Shown piece after piece: positions 1 to 8,888 of a stretch of DNA of 37,614 nt. The notes under the pieces were generated by a model that saw only the letters and a program-made list of their open reading frames with translations, was not told the origin of the DNA and ran no database searches. A program made the translations under genes and the position numbers. The stretch covers positions 1-37,614 of the forward strand of contig JAQVKD010000006.1 in assembly GCA_028694805.1 (NCBI GenBank), given 5' to 3'. Origin of the DNA: Candidatus Dojkabacteria bacterium (GTDB lineage: Bacteria; Patescibacteriota; Dojkabacteria; SC72). Numbering within the stretch: position 1 is the stretch's first letter; each line of letters starts with the position of its first letter.

Positions 1-622
1 TCTCTCCTGCTTCAAGTATTATTCCTGTTTCTATCCTATCTTGAGTTGCAGATGCAGTAATTGTATGTGCTTGACCATCTGGATCTGTAATAACGAACTG
101 AGCTAAATCGCTATATGAAGGAATTACTCGATAATATAAAATAAGCTCAGATTTCTGAGAAGCTGCAGTTGTTGTATATGGTAAGGCATTATAATCAGGA
201 TATTCAGCAACACAATAGTCTGGAACAGTAGGGGTAGTTGTTGGTGTACATGACTGATAGCAACCTGGACCAATACTTCCATATTTATCAGAACAAAGTT
301 TATAAGTGTCCCCTGTGTAATCATCTGCAGTATATAAAGCCTTTGGATTATATGGATTTTCACAAGTAGAATCCCACTCAGGATGACTGACAAATTTATA
401 ATACCCATCGATTACCTGCATAACATAAGAACTACCAGAACACACTGCCAACTTCCCTGTGCCAGAAGAAACCTGTTGACAACTTGCCGCCTCACTATCC
501 TCAGGTGCTACAGTCTCCTCTTGATTAATTCTCCATAATAGATAACCACCCCCCCCTAATACTAAAACACCTAATATAACAAAAAGAATAGTCCTTAACT
601 TCTTTGTAATAACTATAGCCAT
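1..622 (-). CDS. Partial secreted/membrane-anchored protein, C-terminus beyond the left edge
   Basis: Open minus frame missing from the ORF track: MAIVITKKLRTILFVILGVLVLGGGGYLLWRINQEETVAPEDSEAASCQQ...; one N-terminal TM helix, then a Cys/Thr-rich ectodomain. Confidence 0.75.
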   Translation of the reverse strand, partial: MAIVITKKLRTILFVILGVLVLGGGGYLLWRINQEETVAPEDSEAASCQQVSSGTGKLAVCSGSSYVMQVIDGYYKFVSHPEWDSTCENPYNPKALYTADDYTGDTYKLCSDKYGSIGPGCYQSCTPTTTPTVPDYCVAEYPDYNALPYTTTAASQKSELILYYRVIPSYSDLAQFVITDPDGQAHTITASATQDRIETGIILEAGE

Positions 623-665
623 AAAATTAGAGCAGTAAAAATAATATTGTTAATAATAATCTATA

Positions 666-1811
666 CTATTCAAACAAACTTTTCAACTCATCAATATTAA
701 CAATATCCTTAACCATAACAAAAACAACAAAAACCATTAGAAGTATAAAACTAGCATTAATGATAATTGCTTCTACCTTAGGATCAAGATCCTTCTTTAA
801 TATACCCTCAATAGCTACAATTAGAACCCTTCCACCATCAAGAGCAGGTATAGGAAGAATATTCATAATAGCTAAAGATAAGGAAAGATCAGCAACCAAT
901 GATATAAATGGTACCCAACCAAGAGATTTGAAATAGTCAACTAAGAAAAATATTCCTACAGGGCCGGAGACAGACTGAGAAAGTGTACTATAGTCCCCAG
1001 TCTCCTTTGCTTCTCTAAATAGGGTCCCAAAAACAGAACCAATTAACCTAATATTATTAATCAGATGGCTAAATCCGGCAGTCAGTTTATGATCAGAATA
1101 GTCGAGATAAACTAAGTAATTAACACCTATTGCAATACCTATCTTTCCATCATCACCTACTTCAACTGTATAGGTATTACAATTCTCATCCATATCACAA
1201 GCTAATATCTCGGCAGTAGAACCATCCCCAATTAATTCAGAAACATTCTCAACATATTCAACAATATGTCCATTGATACTCATAATGTATCCCTCTTCTG
1301 GAATATCGGACTCTTGAGCTAAGCTACCTTCTAAGACTTCATATGGAACGTCAGTTTCTCTCTCACGAGTAATTTCTGCACCAATAGGGTTAAAATTTTC
1401 AAAATCATATGATATAACGACCTTCCAATTACTAAAACCGAGAACTATAAAGTAGCAGATAATTGCTAAAAGGATATTCATAGTTACTCCTGCAAGCATT
1501 ACAAATATCTGTGCCCACTTACTCTTATTCTTCAAATTTCCTTCTGAGTCTTTCTCTTTTAAAGTCTCTTCATCATCTTTACCAGGATCACCATCACCTA
1601 ATATTTTTACAAATCCACCAAGCGGTAAAAGCCTAATGCTATATATTGTCCCTTTATATTCTTTAGAAAGAATACGTGGTCCATATCCTAATGCAAACTC
1701 AAAAACAGTAGCTCCAACTAAACGTGCAGCTATAAAATGTCCTAATTCATGTACAAATATTAGGATTCCTAAAACTAGAAGAACTAATAGAATAGTAACA
1801 AATATATTCAT
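666..1811 (-). CDS. rseP: RseP-like M50 site-2 protease with PDZ domain
   Basis: HELGH motif near N-terminus, PDZ-like middle, NILPIPALDGGR motif near C-terminus. Confidence 0.93.
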   Translation of the reverse strand: MNIFVTILLVLLVLGILIFVHELGHFIAARLVGATVFEFALGYGPRILSKEYKGTIYSIRLLPLGGFVKILGDGDPGKDDEETLKEKDSEGNLKNKSKWAQIFVMLAGVTMNILLAIICYFIVLGFSNWKVVISYDFENFNPIGAEITRERETDVPYEVLEGSLAQESDIPEEGYIMSINGHIVEYVENVSELIGDGSTAEILACDMDENCNTYTVEVGDDGKIGIAIGVNYLVYLDYSDHKLTAGFSHLINNIRLIGSVFGTLFREAKETGDYSTLSQSVSGPVGIFFLVDYFKSLGWVPFISLVADLSLSLAIMNILPIPALDGGRVLIVAIEGILKKDLDPKVEAIIINASFILLMVFVVFVMVKDIVNIDELKSLFE

Positions 1812-1835
1812 TTAAGTATTGAATAAGGTTAAGTA

Positions 1836-2381
1836 CTAAATAGTCATAAGGTCTTTTTCTTTTTCATCTTTCATCTCTTCAATCTTTTCATTATACTCCT
1901 TAACCATATCTTCTAAAGTATCCCTAACTCTATCAGCAGCATCCTCAGACATCCCATCACTTTGCATATCATCTAATTCTTTCATATATTTCTGCCTTAC
2001 ATTCCTTACAGCTACTCTTGTATCTTCCACCCTATCTTTCATAAGCTTTACATACTCTTTCCTTCTTTCTTCTGTTAAATCAGGAAGTGAGACTCTAACG
2101 TGATCACCTTCAGTTACAGACGAGAATCCCCTGTTAGATTCTGATACTGCTTTAGATATATTATCTATAATTGTTTTATCCCATGGTGATATAACTAAAG
2201 ATTTAGCATCAGATGCAGATATTGTTGCATAGTTTTTAAGTGGTGCTTGTGTACCATATGCATCTACTAAAACATCTTCAACTAATTCTGGTGTTGCTCT
2301 ACCTGTTCTAATCTGACTTAGATCTTCTATTAATGCTTCTATGCACCTATCTAAATCTTCTTTAAATTTATCTGTATCCAT
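1836..2381 (-). CDS. frr: Ribosome recycling factor
   Basis: Full-length RRF pattern (DLSQIRTGRATPELVEDVLVDAYG, LTEERRKEYVK, VRNVRQK). Confidence 0.97.
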   Translation of the reverse strand: MDTDKFKEDLDRCIEALIEDLSQIRTGRATPELVEDVLVDAYGTQAPLKNYATISASDAKSLVISPWDKTIIDNISKAVSESNRGFSSVTEGDHVRVSLPDLTEERRKEYVKLMKDRVEDTRVAVRNVRQKYMKELDDMQSDGMSEDAADRVRDTLEDMVKEYNEKIEEMKDEKEKDLMTI

Positions 2382-2446
2382 ATTTAGGTATAAAAAATTT
2401 ATATTAAATTCTACAAAAAAGTTAATAAAAACAAAAGCCTTTACAA

Positions 2447-2475
2447 TTGACTGACCCTAAAAAACATTTTATAAT
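2447..2475 (+). promoter_or_regulatory. Orphan sigma70-type promoter TTGACT-N17-TATAAT
   Basis: TTGACT 2447-2452, 17-bp spacer, TATAAT 2470-2475; points antisense into the NYN gene. Confidence 0.6.
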
Positions 2476-2504
2476 CTACTAATCATAAGGGAGAATACGA
2501 CCCA

Positions 2505-3059
2505 TTATCTACGTGATAGTGTGCGACGCCTCCCATTTATTTTCTCTAATTTCTTTCTGTCCCTATATATAAAATACTTATATTCCTCAAACTTATTTAA
2601 TAAACTAGATCCAGTATATTTATTAGGTATAAGTATCGCTTGTAACTTATTCCTCTCTTCTAGAAATTTATATAAACAATAAAAATCTCCATCACCAGAA
2701 ACAAAAACCGCTTTATTAAATCGTCGATAAAGTATGGCAGACACATATAAAACAATTTCAGCATCGACATTTCCTTTTGCCTTTCCCGTTTTATCCTTAA
2801 TTGTTGGCTTAAATATAATTTCATAGCCACATTCTCTCAGATATTGATATAAATTTTCATATTTCTTTATGTAACCTATGAATAAATAGGCCTTATCTAT
2901 TCTAAATTTATTTTGTAGATAGATATAAAATCTCGAGAAATCTAGATTCCAACCCTCATAAACTTTTTTACCATTTTTAAAAAGGTCTTTATTTAAGCCT
3001 AAATTAAGATTCTGAGAATCAATAAATGCATATATTTTTTCGTTGAAAGAACCCCTCAT
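2505..3059 (-). CDS. NYN domain (LabA/DUF88-like) putative RNase
   Basis: YAFIDSQNLNLG ... KGNVDAEIVLY ... AVFVSGDGDFYCLYKFL; conserved Asp pattern of NYN/PIN-like nucleases. Confidence 0.85.
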   Translation of the reverse strand: MRGSFNEKIYAFIDSQNLNLGLNKDLFKNGKKVYEGWNLDFSRFYIYLQNKFRIDKAYLFIGYIKKYENLYQYLRECGYEIIFKPTIKDKTGKAKGNVDAEIVLYVSAILYRRFNKAVFVSGDGDFYCLYKFLEERNKLQAILIPNKYTGSSLLNKFEEYKYFIYRDRKKLEKINGRRRTLSRR

Positions 3060-3072
3060 AAGTACTTATGAG
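3055..3072. repeat. 18-bp perfect palindrome CTCATAAGTACTTATGAG over the NYN start codon
   Basis: Sequence equals its reverse complement; includes the NYN start codon (3057-3059) and abuts a minus-strand TATACT. Confidence 0.7.
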
Positions 3073-3109
3073 TATATATTCTATAAACAAAGAAATCTTG
3101 AATAGTTAA

Positions 3110-3820
3110 TTACTTTCCAAATTCCCAATACAGAATTCTAGTAATCTCCAATGGCTCACCTAATTTAGTCATAGATTCATCTAAAAGATTTTGCATAGTT
3201 TTAGATTCGTCTTTAAACCATTTTTGCTGAAGTAGACAATTCTCTTGATAGTATTTATTAAGCTTTCCTTCAACAATCTTTTCTGCCATCTCTTCCGGTT
3301 TACCTTCTGCTTTAACCTCTTTTCTAAAAGTATCTAATAATTCATCTAATTCCTTCTGATCAATCTTGTCTTTCGATATAAATTTAGGCTTCATTGCAGC
3401 CACTTGCAAAGATAATTCGTGTGCAAATGCTTTAAATTCATCATTTTTTGCAACAAAATCAGTTTTACATTTAACTTCAACTAAAGAAGCTAATTTCTGA
3501 TCTGTACCATGTAAATAGGAATCAATGACTCCATTACCTATTTCACACTCAGGTTCTATTGGTTCATCCCAACCTTTCTCTTTGATAAGTTCAACTGCTT
3601 TCTCAAAATTCTTTTCTGTTTCCTCTAAAGCTAATTTACATAACCCAATCTTTGCACCTGTAAGGTTATGCAATCTACCTATAACATCACTTCTTTCATT
3701 AATATACTCGGTAGCTTTGTCCATATCCCCATCTGATTTTTCTAAGGCCTCTTTACAGAGCCCCATACCTGCAGATGTTTTAGCTCTTAATTTTTTTATA
3801 TCTTCTACGCTTACTCCCAT
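3110..3820 (-). CDS. tsf: Elongation factor Ts with two tandem N-terminal UBA/TS-N domains
   Basis: EF-Ts motif CKTDFVAKNDEF and C-terminal CLLQQKWFKD; two UBA-like repeats at the N-terminus. Confidence 0.95.
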   Translation of the reverse strand: MGVSVEDIKKLRAKTSAGMGLCKEALEKSDGDMDKATEYINERSDVIGRLHNLTGAKIGLCKLALEETEKNFEKAVELIKEKGWDEPIEPECEIGNGVIDSYLHGTDQKLASLVEVKCKTDFVAKNDEFKAFAHELSLQVAAMKPKFISKDKIDQKELDELLDTFRKEVKAEGKPEEMAEKIVEGKLNKYYQENCLLQQKWFKDESKTMQNLLDESMTKLGEPLEITRILYWEFGK

Positions 3821-3840
3821 TTTTCTTTACTAATATTAAA

Positions 3841-4974
3841 TTATTTAATTGCATTCAATATTTGCTCAGCTGCTTTTTCGCCAACCCCTTTTATGTTCAT
3901 CAATTCCTCTTTATTTTTACCAGTTAGACCTTCCATATTTTTAATACCCGCATCTTTTAGAGCGTTCTCTACTCTAGTACCAAGTCCCAAATCTTCTATA
4001 CTTGTCGCATCTTTCTCTGCTTTTACAGCTTCCGCAGCTTTGATATCTTCTTCAATATTTTTCTCTTTCTTAACAACTCTTACGACACCAGAAGCATTTT
4101 TCTTAGAGACTAACCCTTCTCTTAATGCCCTCATTCTCAATCTTTCATCTTCTTCCATTCTAGCAGCTCTCTCTTGAGAAAGAATATGTTCATCTCTTAG
4201 TCTATTTAAATTCGCCTCATGATTCTGTCTAAGAGCGACAAGGCTTTCTGATTTCTTACTCTTTATAGCCTTACCAAATAGATCTACATACAAAGATATA
4301 CTCTTTAAAGAATCATCATTTGCTGGGATTGGATAATCAATCAGATCCGGATCACAGTTTGTATCTACTAATGCTACTACTGGAACTCCAGCAATTTTAG
4401 CCTCTTTAATAGCGATATCCTCTACTTTACTATCAATTACTATCATTAATGATGGTAGTCTATCCATAAATTTAATACCTTCATAGATCTTGTTTAATCT
4501 TTCAACTTCTCTTTCAAGCATTAAAAGCTCTTTTTTGACCAAATTCTCTCCACCTCTTGCAAGCTCTTCTTCCATCTTAAGGAGATTATTAACACTCTTT
4601 TTAAGAATATCAAAGTTTGTAAAAAGACCTCCTGGCCATCTTCTATTAATGTAAAAAGCACCAACTTCATCAGCTTTCTGTTGAATAATGGTTGCTGCTT
4701 GCCCTTTTGTACCGACAAAGAGAATGTATCCTTTGCTTGATGCATCTTGGATTGCAGCTAGAGCTTTTTCTAATAGAGCTCTTGATTTAACTAAATCTAT
4801 GATATGGACACCGTTTCTGGATTCATAGATGAATTTTTTCATCTTAGGATTCCATGCACTTGTTTTGTGTCCGAAGTGTGCACCAGCTTTAAGGAAGTTT
4901 ATTAATTCTGGTATCTGAACACCTTTATTTTCAGTCTTGGTATTCTCTGAGACTGTAGACTTTGCGTCTGCCAT
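3841..4974 (-). CDS. rpsB: 30S ribosomal protein S2 with C-terminal RNAP alpha-CTD-like helix-hairpin-helix domain
   Basis: S2 core (GAHFGHKTSAWNPKMKKFIY, RRWPGGLFTNF); tail SIEDLGLGTRVENALKDAGIKNMEGLTGKNKEELMNIKGVGEKAAEQIL. Confidence 0.96.
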   Translation of the reverse strand: MADAKSTVSENTKTENKGVQIPELINFLKAGAHFGHKTSAWNPKMKKFIYESRNGVHIIDLVKSRALLEKALAAIQDASSKGYILFVGTKGQAATIIQQKADEVGAFYINRRWPGGLFTNFDILKKSVNNLLKMEEELARGGENLVKKELLMLEREVERLNKIYEGIKFMDRLPSLMIVIDSKVEDIAIKEAKIAGVPVVALVDTNCDPDLIDYPIPANDDSLKSISLYVDLFGKAIKSKKSESLVALRQNHEANLNRLRDEHILSQERAARMEEDERLRMRALREGLVSKKNASGVVRVVKKEKNIEEDIKAAEAVKAEKDATSIEDLGLGTRVENALKDAGIKNMEGLTGKNKEELMNIKGVGEKAAEQILNAIK

Positions 4975-5000
4975 ATTTTACTCCTTTTCCTTTAAACACC

Positions 5001-5044
5001 TATCTTTCTAGTAGAATATCTTCTACAAGGAAACTTGAAAGATA
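5001..5044 (-). ncRNA. Nested stem structure in the rpsB 5' leader (candidate r-protein leader)
   Basis: Outer pair TATCTTTC (5001-5008)/GAAAGATA (5037-5044) enclosing GTAGAA/TTCTAC (5011-5016/5021-5026). Confidence 0.55.
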
Positions 5045-5070
5045 TGTGAGATATATTAATTAACGATTGG

Positions 5071-5100
5071 ATTATACACTATACATCTATACTTTTCCAA
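5071..5100 (-). promoter_or_regulatory. rpsB promoter TTGGAA-N18-TATAAT
   Basis: Minus strand: TTGGAA (5100-5095), 18-bp spacer, TATAAT (5076-5071); predicts a leader of about 90 nt. Confidence 0.55.
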
Positions 5101-5714
5101 CCGTTTTTAGCTATAACTAGGTGTTCTAACATAGTTACCCCCATTATATCCATCGCCTGCTTTAATCTTTTAGTTAACTGTATATCTTCATTGCTTGGAG
5201 TACAATCTCCAGATGGATGATTATGAGCAATAATCACATATGATGCATTACTCTCTAAAGCATATGATATTACATCTCTAGGAAGTAATTGAGAATTATC
5301 TATCCCTCCTATTCTAATAGTTTTCTGATCAAGTAGTTCAAATCTAGAATTCAAATAGATACCTACGATATGTTCTTGTTTTAAATTAGACATATTTTTT
5401 ATTAATTCGTACGCCTGTTTAGAGTTTTGAACAGTAATTCTTTCGTTAGAATATATACCGTATACTCTTCTACCCAATTCCATTCCTGCTAATATACGCA
5501 TAGCAGTTATCTTCCCAATACCTTCAATATTAGATAGGGTTTCTAGTTGTATTTCATTTCCATTTTTTATCTCTTTCCTGATCTGTTTTAATATCGATAT
5601 TGATATAGTTTTGAAGTCTTTACCTTTAATACCACTACCGACAAGCAAAGAGATCAGATCAGAGTCTGACAACGAATCAATACCCGTTTTAAGGAATTTC
5701 TCTCTAGGAAGCAT
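5079..5714 (-). CDS. radC: RadC family JAB-domain protein
   Basis: HhH segment plus AHNHPSGDCTPSNEDIQLTKRLKQA. Confidence 0.95.
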   Translation of the reverse strand: MLPREKFLKTGIDSLSDSDLISLLVGSGIKGKDFKTISISILKQIRKEIKNGNEIQLETLSNIEGIGKITAMRILAGMELGRRVYGIYSNERITVQNSKQAYELIKNMSNLKQEHIVGIYLNSRFELLDQKTIRIGGIDNSQLLPRDVISYALESNASYVIIAHNHPSGDCTPSNEDIQLTKRLKQAMDIMGVTMLEHLVIAKNGWKSIDV

Positions 5715-5752
5715 ATATAGATGATATTGTGTATATATTAAAAAAGGATTAA

Positions 5753-7882
5753 CTACTCTTCCTCTTTCTTTTCTTTTTTCTCTTTTTTAATATATTTACA
5801 GTCAGGATAGCCACTACAACCAATAAATGTCTTACCCCACCTTCCCTTTCTCTCTACTAATTGGTTACCACATTCAGGACATTTTTCATTTAAAAGCATC
5901 GGCATAGTAGTTTTACAATCTGGATACTTTTCACAAGCCCAAAACTGTCCATATTTACCATTTTTTAATATCATCTTTGACCCGCACTTAGGACATTTTT
6001 CAGGTTTGAAATATTTATCCAAATCAAGAGATTCCTCTCCACCAGAAAGATCTTTCATCCCTTTGCATTCTGGAAATTTTGCACAGCTTAAAAATTTTCC
6101 ATATCTACCTACTCTAACAACCATCTTTCCCCCACATTCAGGACACTTTTCATCCTTAGCTTCTCCAAGTATTACAACATCCTCTTTATTTACATCTTTA
6201 TCTGCTTTAGATATCTCTTCTACAAGAGGTTTATATTGTGAATCCATAAATGGAATATATTCCACTGTACCCATTGAGATATCATCTAATTCATCCTCAA
6301 CTTTAGCAGTATATTTGTAATCAACCAATCTATTAAAATTATCTCTTAAAAAATTGGTCACAATTCTTCCCACATCAGTTGGTAGAAGAGATTTCCCATC
6401 TCTATCAACATATCCTCGTGATTGAATTGTAGAGATAATAGTTGCATATGTAGAGGGTCTTCCTATTCCTAACTTTTCTAATGTCTTAACCAGGCTTGCT
6501 TCTGTATATCTTGCTGGGGGCTGTGTAAATTTCTGTTCTTTCTCAAATTTAACTTTCTTTAGTTCATCACCTTCCTTAATTTGTGATATTTCAGCTAGAT
6601 CTTCCTGTGCTTTACCACCACCTAAGACTTTTCTAAAACCATCAAAGAGTATCATCTCACCACCTAAAGAGAATACATACTCCGGTTCTTTTACATCTTT
6701 GGGACTAATCTTTACACTTAGAACCTTTGCTTTTTTAGAGCTCATTTGACAACTTACTGCTCTTCTCCATATTAAATCGTAAAGTTTGGCATGTGCACTA
6801 CCAAATTCTTTTTGAATTTGATCCTTGGTTACGGAAAAATCACTTGGTCTAATAGCTTCGTGGGCTTCCTGAGCATTCTTACTCTTGGTTTTATAGTGAA
6901 TTTCTTTTTCTGGTAGATATTTATCACCATATTTCTCTTTAACCAATGTTCTAATCTCTTTAATTGCTTTTTCACTCATATTGGTAGAGTCAGTTCTCAT
7001 ATATGTAATATATCCTGCCTGATATAGTACCTGTGCTAAGGACATTGTTCTCTTAGATGTGAACCCGAAAGCAATATTAGCCGATTGTTGCATCTTAGAT
7101 GTTGTTAAAGGTGGGTATGGATGTCTATTAACCTCTTTTTCTTCAACTGAGATAACTTCATAATCAGAATCTCCTAGAAGTTTTTCTAATTCCTCAACTT
7201 CTTTTGAATCAGTAGGAATATATTTCTTCCCATCTCTACTTTTTAGTTTTGCAACTAACTCGTTATCCTGAGAATCTTTAACTACAACAGAAAAGTCCCA
7301 AAATTCTTCAGATTTAAATTGATCCCTTTCCTCTTCTTTTTCTACAATTAATCTTAATGCTACAGATTGTACTCTACCAGCAGATAGTCCGTACCATATT
7401 TTTTTCCATATCAATTCTGAAAGTTTGTAACCGACTAATCTATCTAATACCCTTCTAGCTTTTTGTGCTTCAACAAGATTCTCATCTATCTTCCCAGGAT
7501 TTTTTACAGCATCTAATACTGCATCTTTGGTAATTTCGTTAAATGTTACCCTTTTAGGATCTTTTAACTTTAAGGAATTTCTAACATGCCATGCTATCGC
7601 TTCCCCTTCACGATCTGGATCCATTGCTAAATATACAGAACCACTATCTGGTACAGCTTTCTTTAAATCTTTAATAACTTTACCCTTTCCATGTATCGTT
7701 ACAAATTGTGGTTCATATCCATTTTCTATATCTACAGCAATACTACTTTTGGGGAGATCTATAATATGGCCGACGGTTGCCATTACCTTATATTCATCTC
7801 CTAAGTACTTATTTATGGTCTTAGCCTTTGCCGGAGACTCTACAATTAATAGGTTGTTATATTTTACTGTTTTCTTTGCCAT
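5753..7882 (-). CDS. topA: DNA topoisomerase I (type IA) with three C-terminal Zn ribbons
   Basis: VESPAKAKTINKYLG, LAMDPDREGEAIAWH, GYITYMRTDST; three CPxC...C repeats. Confidence 0.98.
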   Translation of the reverse strand: MAKKTVKYNNLLIVESPAKAKTINKYLGDEYKVMATVGHIIDLPKSSIAVDIENGYEPQFVTIHGKGKVIKDLKKAVPDSGSVYLAMDPDREGEAIAWHVRNSLKLKDPKRVTFNEITKDAVLDAVKNPGKIDENLVEAQKARRVLDRLVGYKLSELIWKKIWYGLSAGRVQSVALRLIVEKEEERDQFKSEEFWDFSVVVKDSQDNELVAKLKSRDGKKYIPTDSKEVEELEKLLGDSDYEVISVEEKEVNRHPYPPLTTSKMQQSANIAFGFTSKRTMSLAQVLYQAGYITYMRTDSTNMSEKAIKEIRTLVKEKYGDKYLPEKEIHYKTKSKNAQEAHEAIRPSDFSVTKDQIQKEFGSAHAKLYDLIWRRAVSCQMSSKKAKVLSVKISPKDVKEPEYVFSLGGEMILFDGFRKVLGGGKAQEDLAEISQIKEGDELKKVKFEKEQKFTQPPARYTEASLVKTLEKLGIGRPSTYATIISTIQSRGYVDRDGKSLLPTDVGRIVTNFLRDNFNRLVDYKYTAKVEDELDDISMGTVEYIPFMDSQYKPLVEEISKADKDVNKEDVVILGEAKDEKCPECGGKMVVRVGRYGKFLSCAKFPECKGMKDLSGGEESLDLDKYFKPEKCPKCGSKMILKNGKYGQFWACEKYPDCKTTMPMLLNEKCPECGNQLVERKGRWGKTFIGCSGYPDCKYIKKEKKEKKEEE

Positions 7883-7890
7883 ACTGAATT

Positions 7891-7919
7891 AAAATACCTT
7901 CAAAAATTTAAATTGTCAA
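7891..7919 (-). promoter_or_regulatory. topA promoter TTGACA-N17-TATTTT, 8 nt before ATG
   Basis: Minus strand: TTGACA (7919-7914), 17-bp spacer, TATTTT (7896-7891), AATTCAGT, then ATG. Confidence 0.65.
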
Positions 7920-8052
7920 GAAATCTAATCTATTGTCTATATTTTTTACAACATTGTACACATATCCACACATAGCTGTACACTTATTTCCAACAATGTT
8001 CGGTTTCCTCTATCCAAGAGCATATCTGGGAGCATACATAGTTCTACTTTTA

Positions 8053-8850
8053 TTACAATTTTCCACAAAAATTAACTAGTTGTTCCTGTAAGAACAGAGG
8101 CGTTGCTCCTTCTAGAATAGTAGTGTTACATCCTTGTAACGAATATCTGTCTATATTACAAGGTACCGCGAATATCTCCCTCCCATATTCCAAAGCTAAA
8201 TTAACTGTAATTAGAGATCCCCCAGTAATATCAGACTCTATCACAACAGTTGCAAGGGATATTCCTGCCAAAATTCTATTCCTCATTGGAAACATTCCTT
8301 TACAAACAGATCTATTAGGGGGAAATTCTGAAATTATTAACCCCTTCTTAACCATTTCATCATATATATATTGATTAGATTTAGGATACCCCTTGTTAAT
8401 TCCACCAGCTACCACACCGATTGTAGGGATATTAAACTCAAGACATGTTTTATGTACATATGAATCTACTCCCCTAGCAAGACCACTTACAACAATTATG
8501 TTTGGATTATTTTCAAAAGGCTTTAGAAGATATCTTACAACCCATTTTCCATACTCACTTATCTTTCTGGTCCCAACAATTGTAATCATATACTTTTTAA
8601 GCAATGATATATCCCCTTTACAAAACAGTAGTAATGGATAGTCAGAAATTTCTTTAAGTAAGGAAGGGTAAAGATCCTCATATGATGCTACGACATCAAT
8701 ATCTTCTTTTTTCAAAAATTTTATATATTCATAGACTTCCCTACTGGTATCAATAAACCTTTTATTAAAAATTTCATTTAATACCTCCTTCCTACCGACT
8801 TTCTCTTGAGTTAACTTAAGAGCAACAGCATATTTATTAAACCTAATCAT
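8053..8850 (-). CDS. dprA: DNA processing protein DprA
   Basis: VSGLARGVDSYVHK, FPMRNRILAGIS, GGSLITVNLALEYGREIFAVP. Confidence 0.95.
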   Translation of the reverse strand: MIRFNKYAVALKLTQEKVGRKEVLNEIFNKRFIDTSREVYEYIKFLKKEDIDVVASYEDLYPSLLKEISDYPLLLFCKGDISLLKKYMITIVGTRKISEYGKWVVRYLLKPFENNPNIIVVSGLARGVDSYVHKTCLEFNIPTIGVVAGGINKGYPKSNQYIYDEMVKKGLIISEFPPNRSVCKGMFPMRNRILAGISLATVVIESDITGGSLITVNLALEYGREIFAVPCNIDRYSLQGCNTTILEGATPLFLQEQLVNFCGKL

Positions 8851-8888
8851 AAAGATAGGTTAATATATATTTATTAAAAAAGTATGAA

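Noticed and set aside
124-408. 94-aa minus ORF in the track
   Set aside because: Overlaps the longer partial frame 1-622, which has a convincing N-terminal TM start; 94-aa ORF composition looks like an off-frame shadow.
7527-7892. 121-aa plus ORF antisense to topA
   Set aside because: Off-frame shadow of a strongly conserved gene; no family features. The same applies to 3525-3833, 3893-4177, 6006-6320, 27302-28162 and similar antisense ORFs.
8053-8850. radC and dprA as markers of a defence island or mobile element
   Set aside because: Both sit among housekeeping genes with no restriction, toxin or recombinase neighbours.
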